The translations under genes were made by a program, and so were the position numbers. DNA of 64,000 nt from Elusimicrobiota bacterium (GTDB lineage Bacteria; Elusimicrobiota; Elusimicrobia; F11): contig JAJVIP010000014.1 of the NCBI GenBank assembly GCA_022072025.1, positions 66,906 through 130,905 on the forward strand, written 5' to 3'. The notes below the pieces were generated by a model. The model saw nothing but the letters and a program-made list of their open reading frames with translations. It ran no database searches and had not been told where the DNA came from. Shown here piece by piece: positions 34,201 to 49,200 of this stretch (positions within the stretch are counted from its first letter, which is position 1; each line of letters begins with the position of its first letter).

Positions 34201-37200
34201 GTCAAGGCCGGCAGGTTGTATGTGGCCGATCACTCCAACTCTCGCGTGATGATTTACGGGTTTGGAATGTCATTGACGGTGTTGGGAACGGTGTATTCCG
34301 ATGATGGATTCAACCCTTTGTCGAGCCAAACCGTGGCGCTTTCAAAGAACGGCGGAGAAGCAACCACCACCGCCGTCACAAATGCGTCGGGGCAATACAC
34401 CATGACCATCTACGCCGATCCCTCCGATACGTTGACCTTTTATTTGGACGGCATGTCAGCCAAGGCGGTCACGTTGATACACCCGTCTTCCGGCAATGTT
34501 TCGGGTGTGGACCTCTATCAAAACAACCTGATTCTTAAAAGTTACACCGGGGAAATTATCACGGATGCCGATTTGAGCATTGGCGACAACAGCGGGGACT
34601 CAGATATCGCTTCTATTTACACTTCCACCACGAGCGGCACAACTTTAGGGGCCGGTACCACGCTATATATTAGCGCCTCTTCTACTTTTACTCCTGCGGG
34701 TTTGGGCGGTGCGGCGCCCAGTGTAACGGCTGTGAATATTAAAAACCTCGGGCGATTCGATGTTTCGTATGCCACGATCAGTTTGACCGGAAATTGGGTG
34801 AATTCCGGCACCTTTGTTTCGGGATCAAGCACTGTTACCTTCAACGGTTCGGGAGCTCAAAGCCTCACCTCTGGAGGCGGATCGTTCAAACACCTGACGG
34901 TAAATAAATCCGGGGGCGCTTTGAATTTGACTGACGCTTTGTCGGTCACGGGAAATATCACCATCACGGCCGGGACATTGGATGGCAGTGGCAGGCAGGT
35001 AACAACAAGCGGGAACTGGTCAAACACCGCGATTTTTTTAGCCAATCAAAGCACCGTGGTGTTCAGCGGCGGCAACACGCTCTCCGGTTCAACCACCTTT
35101 TACGGTTTACGCTCAATAACCGCCGGAAGCACTTTGTACTTCACCGGCGGTACAACTCAATATGTCACTCGTATGGTTGAGTGGAGAAATATTTCAGTTC
35201 TACCGGTGGGCGCTTCGGGGACCACATGGTATTTTAGTTACACGGGATCTTCGCAGACCTTGAGGGGGCTCCGGGTTCGAGATTCCAACGCCAATCCCAA
35301 CGGGGGTACTTCCATGAATGCCTGGGACGGCACATCAACCAATTTGGGGAACAACAGAAATTGGAATTTCAGTGTGCCTGATACAGGAGTCCGGTATTGG
35401 ATTGGCTCAAGTGCGGGAAGTTGGAGCGACGCGAATAATTGGTCCAGCGCCAGCGGCGGGCCTGTCTATGGCGGCGTGCCGCTCGCCACGCACACGGTGG
35501 TGTTTGATGGAGGCGGCGGAAGTTATAACGGTGATTGCAATGTGAATACGTCGATTGCGGTGGCGACCCTCACCATCAACGGCTACACAGGAACGTTTGA
35601 CTCGAAGGGTTCGACTGTCACGGTGTGGACCTCTTTCACCCAAAACACCGGAATAGTGACGTTTGGAACCTCACCGGTGAACATGAATGGCAATTTCACT
35701 CTGTCTGGCGGAAATTTGACCTCGACATCCAACCTGCTCAAAATTTCCAGCGCCGCCACTTTCAGCGGAGGGACGTTCAACCACAACAACGGGCGTGTAA
35801 TGTTAACAGGCACACGAAATTACACGCTGAATGTGGCGGGAAACCCGACTTTCAAAGACTTAATTATTAACGATGGCTTGGTGGGATATTGGAAACTGGA
35901 CGACAGTACCGGCAGCGCCACCGCGGTGGATTCGTCGGGTTATGGACATCACGGGACATTGCAAAGCATGGATGCCAATTCGGATTGGGTCAGAGGATCA
36001 ACCGTCACTCGCTATGCAAATACCAGTGCATTGGATTTCGATGGTTCCAATGATTACGTAGATGCGGGAGACGCCAATTCCATCGATAATTTGAGCCAAT
36101 TCACGATTTCAGCCTGGGTCAAACACGACACGCTTGAAGACAGCGACAACATCGTTGGAAAAGCCCTCAATCAGACCGATGGAATCGTGATGCAAGTCAG
36201 CGATCAATTTCGTGGTGGATGGAACGATGTGCTGCTCATACTTTATCAAGGAGGGTCCGGTACCCGGGCGAACACCACATCAAATATTGTAGGCACTGGC
36301 GTGTGGAACCTCTGGACCATGGTCTTCGATGGGTCACAGGCGACCGATGCTCTCAAGCTGAAGTTCTTTTTTAACGGTGCGCAACAAACTTTAAACTTTG
36401 ACGGGAGCGTGCCTTCTCTGGGGCCGTCCACGGCCAATTCCTTGTGGTTCGGCGACTGCGAAGGTTTCGCTTGTAGTAACTTAGACGGTCAACTGGATGA
36501 CATTCGCATCTACAGCCGGGCACTAGCGCCCAGCGAAATACTTGCGTTGGCGGGTGGCAATCAGCCAGCGACCTGGAAGTCGACGCAGACCGTTTCCGGC
36601 AGCTTGGATGTGAATGGCGGCCTGACCTTAAATTCCGGAAAGCTGGATGCGGGTTCGAACCAGGTCAACGTGTCGTCCAGCTGGTACAACAACGGCGGAA
36701 AGTTCGTGCACAGCGGAACAGTGGTATTGGATGGGACTTCCGGCACACAGAACCTGCTCTCCGGTGGAGAACCGTTCAATAATTTAACCTTGAACGGCAG
36801 TGGAGCCACCTGGTCACTGAATGACGCGCTTCTCTCCAGTGGAACCATCACGCTCACCGCGGGCACACTGGACGTCTCGGCGAGCACCTACAACATCACA
36901 ACTGCAGGTTGGAGTGACACGGGCGCAGGCGTGTTCACCAAACGAACCAGCACGGTGACATTCGCCGGCACGGGATCCGTCGATGCCAACGATTCGTTCC
37001 ACAACATCACGGTAAACAGCCCCGGGACGTTGACGGTGTCGAACGCATTGAACTTATCGGGCAACTGGACTCGGAGCAATGGAATCGTGACCACGACAAA
37101 CAGCACCGTAACCTTCAGTGGTTCCACCGCGCAGTATCTTGCCGGCGGAACAACTTTCTATGGATTGCGCGCTGTGACAAGCGGGAGCACGTTGTACTTT

Positions 37201-40200
37201 GTGGCTGGGACGACGAATTATGCGACGCGAATGGTTGAGTTCCGGAACATTGACTTGAGATCAACCACATCCAACGCGACCTGGTATTTCAGTTATACCG
37301 GCTCATCGCAAACCCTCACCAACTTGCGTGTCCGCGATTCCAACGCCAGCCCGAACGGAGGGCTGCAAATGGTTGCCAATGATGGAACATCGACTGACTT
37401 GGGCAACAACACCAATTGGAATTTTTCTCTTCCCGATTCCGGACTACGCTACTGGATCGCATCGAGCGCGGGCAACTGGAACAGCGCCGCCAATTGGTCA
37501 ACTTCCTCCAATGGTCCTGCTTCTGGCGGCGTGCCGACGACCACTCACACGGTGGTGTTTGATGGGGGCGGCGGGACGAAAAATGGGAACTGCAACATTG
37601 ACACCACGGTCACCGTGTCGAGCTTCACGATGATGGGTTACACCGGTAACATCAACAGCCAAAGTTATGACATCACCGTGTCGAGCAACTTCACCCAGTC
37701 AACCGGTTTAATAAATTTAGGGACCTCTACTCTGACATTCAAGGGAGATTTCACCATCACCGGCGGAACATTCGATGCCGCGACCTCCACGGCTACTTTC
37801 AGTGGCGGCATCAACCAAACTCTGACCCCGAACAACACCGGTTTCTACTTGATGAATATAAACAAAACCGCGGGGACGGTGACATTGGTGGGTTCATTGG
37901 TTACGAAGAGCACCGCGAATATCAACAGCGGAACCTTCAAATTCAATACCACCATCAACAGCACCTGGACCATGAGCGGCGGCAATCTCAATATAAACGC
38001 CGGTGGAACATTGGATATGGGAACCAGCGGAGCGCCCATCCCGAGCGGTGTAACCGCCGCGCTTTTCCTGTCTTCCGGATCAACGGCGGGTCAATACGGC
38101 TTGATCATCAACAACGGCGCAAACTTTTTGTCCTACGGCGCGAACAAAGTCCCGGCGTCGACGGTATTAAGCTCAGATGATCTGCTGACGTCAGAAGATA
38201 CTTTTACCTTGGATGTCGATCCCGCAAGCTTGGGATGGAGCGTAGGAGACACCATTACGATCGGCCCCGGCAACAATGAAAGGGGTGTTACGACTGTGGA
38301 GGAAAAAATCATTGCTCAGTTGCCGGGCAGCAATCAAATTCGAGTGAACACAAACTTCGGCCAGGTCCATTACGGGTCCTGGACGGTGGCGGTCGCGAAC
38401 CTCACAAGAAACGTTCTGGTAAGAAGCGTGGGGACCTCAACGACCACCAACACCGCCTATATTCGAAATTTGACCCAGTACACTTCCAGTTTTAACCTGT
38501 CGTTAACTGAATTTGCCTATCTGGGAGCCAACGTGACCAACAAAGTTGGAATAGAATTCGATGGAGCCTCGGTGAGAGGATCCATCTCCAGCTCTACCGT
38601 TAGAAATGGATACAATGGAATTTATTTGGACAATGCCGACAACATCACGCTCAAGGGCAATTTGGTGTACAAACATCAATCATATGCACTTGTTCTTGAT
38701 ACTTCCGTAAACGACACATTGATCTCAAACCAGGTGTATGCGAATGGAGATGCCGGAATTCTGGTGAACGGCACTTGCAGCAACAATATGTTTACCTTGA
38801 ACCAAGCGTATTCAAATGTGGGTAATGGAATTTATTTTGGTGGCACCACCAACAGTACGTTGACGTCGAACCGGGTGTATTCGAATTCAACCTATGGAAT
38901 TTCTCTTACGGGGTCCAATAATACACTCACCTCAAATCATCTGTATTCGAATGGCACATTCGGACTTTATCTCAATGGTAATTACAACACACTGACCTCG
39001 AATCAGGCCTATGCCACTGCTGGGGCTGGGATTGTTTTTCTGGTTGCTTCCAATAATACCCTGGCTTCAAATCAAGTCTATTCCAATACCGATGCGGGAA
39101 TCCAATTTGCCGTTTCTTCCAACAACACGCTGATTTCAAATTTCGTCTATTCCAACTCCAATTACGGGATCTATGCCGACAATTCGGCCTCCCTTGTGTT
39201 GAGCGGGGGAGGAATTGGGTACAACACTACATACGTTGCGGCGCAGAATACCAACGATGAAATCTTTTTCACCAATGATGCGGATTCCGAGTCCATAATA
39301 TTGAAGGATGTGCGGGTCAATTCTGCCATCGGAAATACGCTGGATGTGAATCAAGCCGGCAATTATCTTCTGGCCTACAACATGGAGCAGGCCACGGGAA
39401 CCGTGAAATTGTGGGGCGACTACACACTCTCCGGCAGCACCATCACTCTTGCCACCAACCAACGCCTCTACACCTCCACCGCCACCGCGCCCAAGTTGAT
39501 GGTCGGCAGCGGCCACACCGCCCAAGTCTGTTCCACCAACGACAGCAACGCAGTGAGCCAATTGGTTACCTTGGAATACAACGGCTCGGATTGGAGTGTG
39601 ACAGGTTCGGTCACCGGCTCCATGGGAACAATCGCATCAGGCGGAAGTTGCCCCAGTGGAACCGATCTTCCATCGGGCAGCGCGCAGTTCAATATGGTTG
39701 TGACGGAAGGAACGCCCGCCACGGGCGACAAGATCGACTTTGCTCTTCTGGCCGCTTCGAATGATGCCGGTGTGCGCAAACAACTTCTCTTTGGTCCAGG
39801 GGATTCCGCGTTTCGCAGCGGCCATTCCCAGTTGAACGTCGCTTCCAACGCCGGACTGGTGCTGCAAGGGCTTTCCACCGCTTACACACTCATCGACCGT
39901 TTGGATTCGAGCTCCACTTACTGGGCGCTCATCTCTTCTGGCGCGTTCACCTCCAATTGCGCCTCCTTCACATATATGAATAAGAGCGGAATCCAATTCG
40001 ATGGAAGCTCAGCGAGCGTTAATATCTCAAGCACGGTGTTCGACCGTTTGGGAGTGAACAGCGGAACCAACACTTACGTCACGCTGCGCAATTTGGTGTC
40101 GACCATCACACTCACCAACGTGACCTTTGATGTGTCGAACAGCACCACGGGAGCGGACAACGCGTACAACGTGTTTGTGGAAGGCAATGACACGAGCACA

Positions 40201-43200
40201 AGCTGGACATTCAGCGCCGCGCAAGGAGCGTTTGCGGGGGAGGCCTATGATTACGACCCCAATAATAAGGTGTTGTGGTCCGCGGCCGATAGTGGTGTTC
40301 GTTATTGGATTGCTTCTTCTGCCGGGAATTGGAGTACCGCTGCGAACTGGTCAACATCGTCGGGGGGGCCGATTTTAGGCGGAGTTCCATTGGCAACTCA
40401 CACAGTGGTGTTTGACGGGGGCGGCGGGACGGCAAACGGAAACTGCAATATCAACACCACGGTCACCGTGTCGAGCTTCACGATGATGGGTTACACCGGC
40501 AACGTCAACAGCCAAAGTTATGACATCACCGTGTCGAGCAACTTCACGCAGTCAACCGGTTTAATAAATTTAGGGACCTCTACTCTGACATTGAAGGGAG
40601 ATTTCACCATCACCGGCGGAACCTTCGATGCCGCGACCTCCACGGCTACTTTCAGTGGCGGCATCAACCAAACTCTGACCCCCAACAACACCGGTTTCTA
40701 TTTGATGAATGTGAATAAAACCGCGGGGACGGTGACATTGGTGGGTTCATTGGTTACGAAGAGCACCGCGAATATCAACAGCGGAACCTTCAAGTTCAGC
40801 CCCACACAGAACAGCACGTGGACGATGTCGGGTGGAAATTTGCATGTGAATCCCAGCGGTATCTTGGACATGGGAACCAGCGGAACGCCGATCCAAAGCG
40901 ACGTTCGGGCGGTGCTCCAATTGTCATCGGGCACCTCTGCGGGCCAATACGGAATGGTGATTGCCAACGGCGGGAACTTTTCCATGCACGGCGCGGTGAA
41001 AGTACCGTTTACAACCGCGGTGAACTCACTCCCCGAGGGAACAGCCACCCGCATCACCTTGGCCATTGATCCTGTGGCGGCGGGTTGGCAAGCAGGGGAT
41101 TCCATTCTCATTTCACCGGCGACCCATAAAAATTCTGCTGCCGACGTTGGCCCTTCCAGCACCATCGACCGGGTTATTCAATCGTTCCCCGGCGGCAACC
41201 AAGTGGAATTGGATTCGGCCATTACCACCACGCATCATGCCACATGGACCATAACTGTGGGCAATTTGACGCGCAACGCCGTGGTGCGAAGCGTGGGAAC
41301 CTCCACCACCACAAACACGGCGTATATTCAAAACCTGACACAAACCACAACGTCCTTCAGTATGACCTATGGCGAGCTTGCATATTTGGGCGCCAATGCT
41401 GCCTATAAAGTTGGCTTGGTGTTCAACGGAGTTTCCGTTAAAGGAAGCATTTCATCATCCACCATCCACAGTGGACACATGGGATTTTATTCAAATAGCC
41501 ATAACCTCACGCTTCAAGGAAACATTTTTCACCGAAATGGTGTAAACGGTTTATATTTAGTTGCTACGAATGGACTCAATTTCATCTCGAATATTGTTTC
41601 AGCCAATGTATCCTACGGTTTGGATGGGAACAGTATCCTTGGCGCGACGTTTACGGGTAACAAAGTGTTCTCCAATACCACTCATGGGGCATGGTTCAAC
41701 ACGTGCCACTCCAACCTATTCACATCAAACGCGTTTTTCTCCAACCTTGGGAATGGCCTATACAACTACGGCGGCGTGAAATTGAAAATATCCGATAATG
41801 ATTTTTATTCAAACTCAAATTATGGTTTCGCCGGCGAACAAGCTTCCTACAATTATCTGACTTCAAACCGTTTCAAATTTAATGGATACGGTATTTATCA
41901 TTTCCAAGGAACCGGCAACGTGCATTATGCCAATGATCTGAATTCAAACCCATTTGGGATTTATTCCCCTTCTAATTCCGTTGATTTTATTTTTGTGGGC
42001 AACGAAATTTATGGTGGAGTTACAGGCGTCTATTTGCGATTGGGGCCGCATTACTCTATTTCCAATTACATCTATTCCAACTCCGGACAAGCCGTGTTCA
42101 TGTATGCCGGAACGGCTTATATGGACGGTGATTTTGTCGGGTATGACATGACCGGAGCTTCCGCCCCCAATGGCGGGGATGAAATTACTTATGCCTCCGA
42201 CGCAGCGACGGAGTCTATGATCATGAAAAAAGTGCGATTGAACCCCACAACGGGGCTGGCGCAATCGGGGTTCAGTGTTGAAGGAACGAATTTGGTGTCT
42301 TACAACGAATCGTACTCCACCGGAACGGTGAAAATTTTTGGCGATTATACGCTCTCTGGCTCAACGTTGAATTTGACTTATGGGTCGCGGGTATACACCT
42401 CCACGCATACGGCGCCCCTTTTGTTATCCGGGTCGGGCCATTCCGCACAAGTTTGTTCCACCAGTGATGATTACGCGGTGAGTCAATTGATCACGCTTGA
42501 ATATAACGGGACGAACTGGACGGTAACGGGGTCGTCATCCGGGGCCATGGGCACCATCGCCACAGGCGGCAGTTGCCCGAGCGGCACAGACCTTCCTTCT
42601 AGCAATGCTCAGTTGAATATGGTGGTGACCCAAGGCACACCCGTGGTGGGAGATACATTTGCTTTTGCGCTGTACGCGGCCTCACAAGATCAAGGTTTTC
42701 AAAAGCAATTGCTTTTCGGCCCTGGTTCAACGTCGTTCCGGGGAGGGCAATCAAAACTTTCGGTGGCGGCCAACGCCGGGCTGGTGTTGTCGGGGGCGCC
42801 GGGATACCCCACAGTTGTATCCACCATCTCCTTCACCGGAGCGAACGCCACGTATTACCAACTGTTGAGTTCGGGCGCGTTCACGGCGGCATTCGCCTCC
42901 ATCACCTACACGAATAGGGATGGTCTCCAACTCTCCGGGAATGCGGGTGTCAGCATTTCTACCACGGTGTTCAACTTTATCGCGCAGGGAGCCTCAACCA
43001 ACACCTTCATCACTGCGCGGGATTTGGTGTCGACCACCACGCTGAACAATGTGACGTTCGCGCTTGATTGGAGCACCGGGACTGTCGGATATTCCTACAA
43101 CGTGTTCGTGGATAATGACGGCAGCGGCTCTGAAGATTCGGGCCTCAGTTGGAACTTCCTGCCCTCAGCCGGGGGAGCTTTCTGGGGTGAAGATTTCGAT

Positions 43201-46200
43201 TACGAGCCGAATAACAAAGTGACGTGGGGACCGCAAGCCGATCCTGATAGCGGCCTCCGCTATTGGATCGCGAGTACGGATGGAAACTGGAATGACGCGA
43301 ACAATTGGTCGACGGGCAGTGGAGATCCTATTGCGGGGGGAGTTCCATTGTCTACGCACACCGTGGTGTTCGATGGCGGGAGCGGGACGGCAAACGGAAA
43401 CTGCAATATCAACACCACGGTCACCGTGTCGAGCTTCACGATGATGGGTTACACCGGCAACATCAACAGCCAAAGTTATGACATCACCGTGTCGAGCAAC
43501 TTCACCCAGTCAACCGGTTTAATAAATTTAGGGACCTCTACTCTGACATTCAAGGGAGATTTCACCATCACCGGCGGAACATTCGATGCCGCGACCTCCA
43601 CGGCTACTTTCAGTGGCGGCATCAACCAAACTCTGACCCCGAACAACACCGGTTTCTACTTGATGAATATAAACAAAACCGCGGGGACGGTGACATTGGT
43701 GGGTTCATTGGTTACGAAGAGCACCGCGAATATCAACAGCGGAACCTTCAAATTCAATACCACCATCAACAGCACCTGGACCATGAGCGGCGGCAATCTC
43801 AATATAAACGCCGGTGGAACATTGGATATGGGAACCAGCGGAGCGCCCATCCCGAGCGGTGTAACCGCCGCGCTTTTCCTGTCTTCCGGATCAACGGCGG
43901 GTCAATACGGCTTGATCATCAACAACGGCGCAAACTTTTTGTCCTACGGCGCGAACAAAGTCCCGGCGTCGACGGTATTAAGCTCAGATGATCTGCTGAC
44001 GTCAGAGGATACTTTTACCTTGGATGTCGATCCCGCAAGTTTGGGATGGAGCGTTGGAGACACCATTACGATTGGCCCCGGTAACAATGAGAGGGGTGTT
44101 ACGACTGTGGAGGAAAAAATAATTGCTCAGTTGCCGGGCAGCAATCAAATTCGGGTGAACACGAACTTCGGCCGGGTCCATTACGGGTCCTGGACTGTGG
44201 CGGTCGCGAACCTCACGAGAAACGTTCTGGTTCGAAGCGTGGGGACCTCAACGACCACCAACACCGCCTATATTCGAAATTTGACCCAGTACACTTCCAG
44301 TTTTAACCTATCGTTAACTGAATTTGCCTATTTGGGAGCCAACGTGACGAACAAAGTTGGAATAGAATTCGATGGAGCCTCGGTGAGAGGATCCATCTCC
44401 AGCTCCACCGTTAGAAATGGATACTATGGAATTTATTTGGACAATGCCGACAACATCACGCTCAAGGGCAATTTGCTGTACAAACATCAAACAGACGGAC
44501 TTTATCTTGGTACTTCCGTAAATGACACGCTGATCTCGAACCAATCGTATGCGAATGGGAATGCTGGGATTCAGTCCGGTGGCACGTGCAGCAACAACAC
44601 GTTTACCTCGAACCAAGCGTATGCTAATGGGGGTATTGGGATATATTTTGGTGATGGCGCCAATAACACGTTGACATCGAACCGTGTGTATTCGAATGAG
44701 AATTACGCTCTCTATCTCACCGGATCCAACAACACGCTGGCTTCAAACCATTTTTATTCGAGCTATCTAATTGGAATGTATGTCAATGGCAATTACAACA
44801 CACTGACCTCGAATCAGGTCTATGCCACTGAGGGAGCTGGAATCGTTCTTGTTATCGCTTCCAACAACACGCTGACCTCGAATCAAGTGTATTCCAATGC
44901 CGGTGCGGGGATTCAATTTCTCATTGCCTCCAATAATATATTCATCTCAAATTTCATTTATTCAAATTCCAGCTACGGTGTGAATCCCGACAACTCCACC
45001 TCCAATGTGTTTGTAGGGGGAGGAATTGGGTACAACTCGTCGTATGTTCCAGCTCAAAACACCACCGATGAGATATTTTTCAGCAATGACGCAGATTCTG
45101 AATCCATTGTATTGAAAGACGTACGGGTAAATCCCGCCATCGGAAATACGCTCGATGTGAATCAAGCCGGCAATTATCTTTTGGCCTACAATATGGAGCA
45201 GGCCACGGGGACCGTGAAATTGTGGGGTGACTACACGCTCTCCGGCAGCACCATCACTCTTGCCACCAACCAACGGCTCTACACCTCCACCGCCACCGCG
45301 CCCAAGTTGATGGTCGGCAGCGGCCACACCGCCCAAGTATGTTCCACCAACGACAGCAACGCAGTGAGCCAATTGGTTACCTTGGAATACAACGGCTCCG
45401 ATTGGAGCGTGACAGGATCGGTCACCGGCTCCATGGGAACGATCGCATCAGGCGGAAGCTGCCCCAGTGGAACCGATCTTCCTTCGGGCAGCGCGCAGTT
45501 CAATTTGGTTATGACGGAAGGAACGCCCGCCACGGGCGACAAGATCGACTTTGCTCTCCTGGCCGCTTCGAATGATGCCGGTGTGCGAAAACAACTTCTC
45601 TTTGGTCCGGGAGATTCCGCGTTTCGCAGCGGCCATTCCCAGTTGAACGTCGCTTCCAACGCCGGCCTGGTGCTGCAAGGGCTTTCCACCGCTTACACAC
45701 TCATCGACCGTTTGGATTCAAGCTCCACCTACTGGGCGCTCATCTCTTCTGGCGCGTTCACCTCCAATTGCGCCTCCTTCACCTATATGAATAAGAGCGG
45801 CATCCAATTTGACGGAAGCGCCGCAAGCATCAACATCTCAAGCACGGTGTTCGACCGTCTGGGAGTGAACAGCGGAACCAACACTTACGTCACACTGCGC
45901 AATTTGGTGTCGACCATCACACTCACCAACGTGACATTTGATGTGTCGAACAGCACCACGGGGGCCGACAACGCGTACAACGTGTTTGTGGAAGGCAATG
46001 ACACGAGCACAAGCTGGACATTCAGCGCCGCGCAAGGAGCGTTTGCGGGGGAGGCCTATGATTACGACCCCAATAATAAGGTGTTGTGGTCCGCGGCCGA
46101 TAGTGGTGTTCGTTATTGGATTGCTTCTTCTGCCGGGAATTGGAGTACCGCTGCGAACTGGTCAACATCGTCGGGGGGACCAATTTTAGGCGGCGTTCCA

Positions 46201-49200
46201 TTGGCAACTCACACGGTGGTCTTTGACGGGGGCGGCGGGACGGCAAACGGAAACTGCAGCATCAACACAACGGTGAATGTCGCCAGCCTCACGATCAGCG
46301 GGTATACAGGCGTTTTCAACTCGCAAAGCTACGATATTACCGTGGCGAGCAATGTTACGGTAACCAGCGGCGATGTGAGACTGGGTACTTCCGTGTTCTC
46401 GATGGGTGGTAACTTGTTGCGAACCGGTGGTCTTTATACCGCGGGGACATCAACGCATCAATTCACCGGCGGTCTGGCGCAAACGCTCACTCCGGGCGGA
46501 ACGAGTTTCCATCATGTGGTTGTGAACAAAACAGGCGACAGCGTGATGACTTTGGCCGGGGCGCTGGATGTGAATGGAAACTTCACGATTGCCGCCGGAA
46601 CGGTGAATGTGAGTGCGAGCCATTACGGAATTAATCTCGCCGGGGATTGGAACTTGAGCGCCGCAGGATCGTCGTTCGTGGCGCAGCTGGGGACGGTGAC
46701 CTTCGACGCATCATCCGGAACGCAAACGATCATCACCGGCGGCACCACGACCGGAAAACAATTCCATCATGTCTATTTCGTTGGGACGAGCACCTTGGCT
46801 GTGGGCGGGTACAACCTTTATGTCAGCAGCAATCTTACGCTCGCGGCGGGGGCGGGTTTCTTGCACAACAGCCTCAATCACCGTGATATCTGGGTAAACG
46901 GAAATGTCGTTATGGGCAACACCCGAACCGACATGGGGAATTCGACCTGGACGGTGAGCGGGAATTGGTCGTCATCGGCGCTCGGATCGCTGAACCGGAA
47001 TAATTCCACTCTGGTCCTGACGGGCGAAAATAAGACGATTAATCCTAGCGGTGTATACGCTGATCGGTTCCAGAACGTGTTGGTGACGGGTTCCATCGTC
47101 GCGCTCAATTCATTCTACATGGAAAGCAGTCTGGTGATCGTAGGGACTCTAACGTACAACGGAGCTGGATCCGGATTTCTATATCTCTTTAACGGAGGAA
47201 ACGGTTTGTCGGTCACCTCGACCGGAAGATTAACGGGCACGGGCAGCATGTGGGTCCAGCGTACCAGCATCACCCAGCAAGACGGAATCATCGACATAAC
47301 GAATCTGTACTTGGCGTCTGAAGGCGACAACATCGTGAACATCGCATCCGGAAGGTATGACAGTCCCGCGGTGGCGTTAACGGGTATCAACAACAATGGG
47401 ACCGCTCCTTTCCGGTTTGGGGCCGGCACCACGGTATTTACGGGATCCGTCCAGCTGTTAGGACAAGGTGGCGTGACGCCCCAGGTGATTGAAAACAATA
47501 TTAATAATCCGAATCTTGTTTTCGGGGGCGGGTTCGACATCGCGGGACCGGACAGCATTACATGGAACAAGGGGTCCGGCACGATCACGTTTTCCGGCAC
47601 ATCCGCTCAGACCGCGAGCTTCCAAGGGAAGAGTGTTGAAGCCATTATTTCTTCCAACACCTCCGGTGGAGGCCTGATCTTCTCCAGCTCCTTCACTACG
47701 CCGCAACTTTTGGTGAACACGGTTGCTCTGGGATCTGCAGCAACAATGTATTTCGCCGCGCAATCAACTTTTACAATGTCCACCTTCACCGTTTCAGGGA
47801 CCCTTGCCAATTCGGCAGTCTTGAAATCAAACACCAGCCAACAGTGGTATTTGAATGTCACAAGCACGCACAGCGTTTACGGAGTTCAGGTGGCTTCCTC
47901 CAGCGCTCTCAACACCATTTATGCATTTAACAGCGTGAACTTAGGGAACAACACCAATTGGGTGTTTATGAGTGACACGGGCGTTCGCTACTGGATCGCA
48001 ACCGGCGCGGGAAATTGGAATGACGCGAACAATTGGTCAACGAACAGCGGCGCGCTGGCCTACGGCGGTGTTCCATTGGCGACCCACACCGTGGTCTTTG
48101 ACGGGGGCGGCGGGACGGCAAACGGAAACTGCAGCATCAACACAACGGTGAATGTCGCCAGTCTCACGATCAGCGGGTATACAGGCGTTTTCAACTCTCA
48201 AAGCTACGATATGACCGTGGCGAGCAATGTCACGGTAACCAGCGGCGAGGTAAGGTTGGGAACTTCTGTGTTTTCGTTGGGCGGAAACTTTTTGAGAACG
48301 GGCGGTCTTTATACCGCTGGCACCTCCACCCATCAATTCACCGGTGGTTTGACGCAGGCACTGACGCCCGGCGGAACCGGTTTCCATCATTTGGTGGTGA
48401 ACAAGACAGGAGGAAGTGTTGTGACGTTGGGCGGCGCGCTGGATGTAGATGGCAACTTTACTCTTCAAGCGGGCACAATCAATATCAGCGGAAGTAACTA
48501 TCCCATTAATCTTGCCGGCGACTGGAACAACAGCGCCGCCGGCGCTTCTTTTGTTGCACAAATGGGGACCGTGACGTTTGATGCCGCCTCAGGTAACAAA
48601 TTCCTTATTACCGGCGGAACCACAGCGGGAAAACAATTTCACCACTTGAATTATTCCGGTGGCGGCACTTTAACCGTTGGTGCTTATAATTTATATGTCA
48701 GCAGCCATTTAACCTTGGCTTCCGGTGCCGGGATTTTCACGAACGCTGTCAACAATCGTGACATCTGGGTCAATGGAAACGTTACGATGGACAACGGTAC
48801 GGTCAGTTTGGGTAATTCAACCTGGACGGTGTCCGGAAATTGGGATGATGAGACGGTAACCACATTCAACACCAATCTCTCTCATGTCATACTGAATGGG
48901 TCAGGCAAGCTCCTGATTAGTAAAACGAACGGTTCCCAATACTTTCAGGACCTGACAGTAGGCGGTTCCTACACCACGGGCGGAACAGGATTGTTAATAA
49001 AAAACACGGCCGGTAGCGATCCGGGAATCCTGACAGTTTCCGGTACTCTGACAGTGGCCAGCGGCGACAATCTCAACTTGCAGTTTGGCGCCGCTTCTCC
49101 CTATGAGGCACAGCTTCGTGTACCGACGGGGGGTTCCCTCACCGGGGCGGGGACTGTAAATCTCAATGATCATGCTCGCGTCGCAGAGATGGGCGGGACG

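Noticed and set aside
35625..35870. Open frame in another phase inside the giant gene, which could suggest a frameshift
   Set aside because: The main frame continues through the same bases without a stop and carries the conserved header and LamG motifs; the other-phase frame ends in a stop at 35,868 and has no recognisable motif.
37845..38039. Antisense 64-aa open frame, identical again at 43,656-43,850
   Set aside because: The identity is a consequence of the long A/C DNA duplication, not of selection on an antisense protein; no ribosome binding site or motif.
39468..39878. Long antisense open frames (136 aa) repeated at 45,279-45,689
   Set aside because: Same explanation: shadow of the Ser/Thr/Gly-rich sense codons in duplicated DNA.
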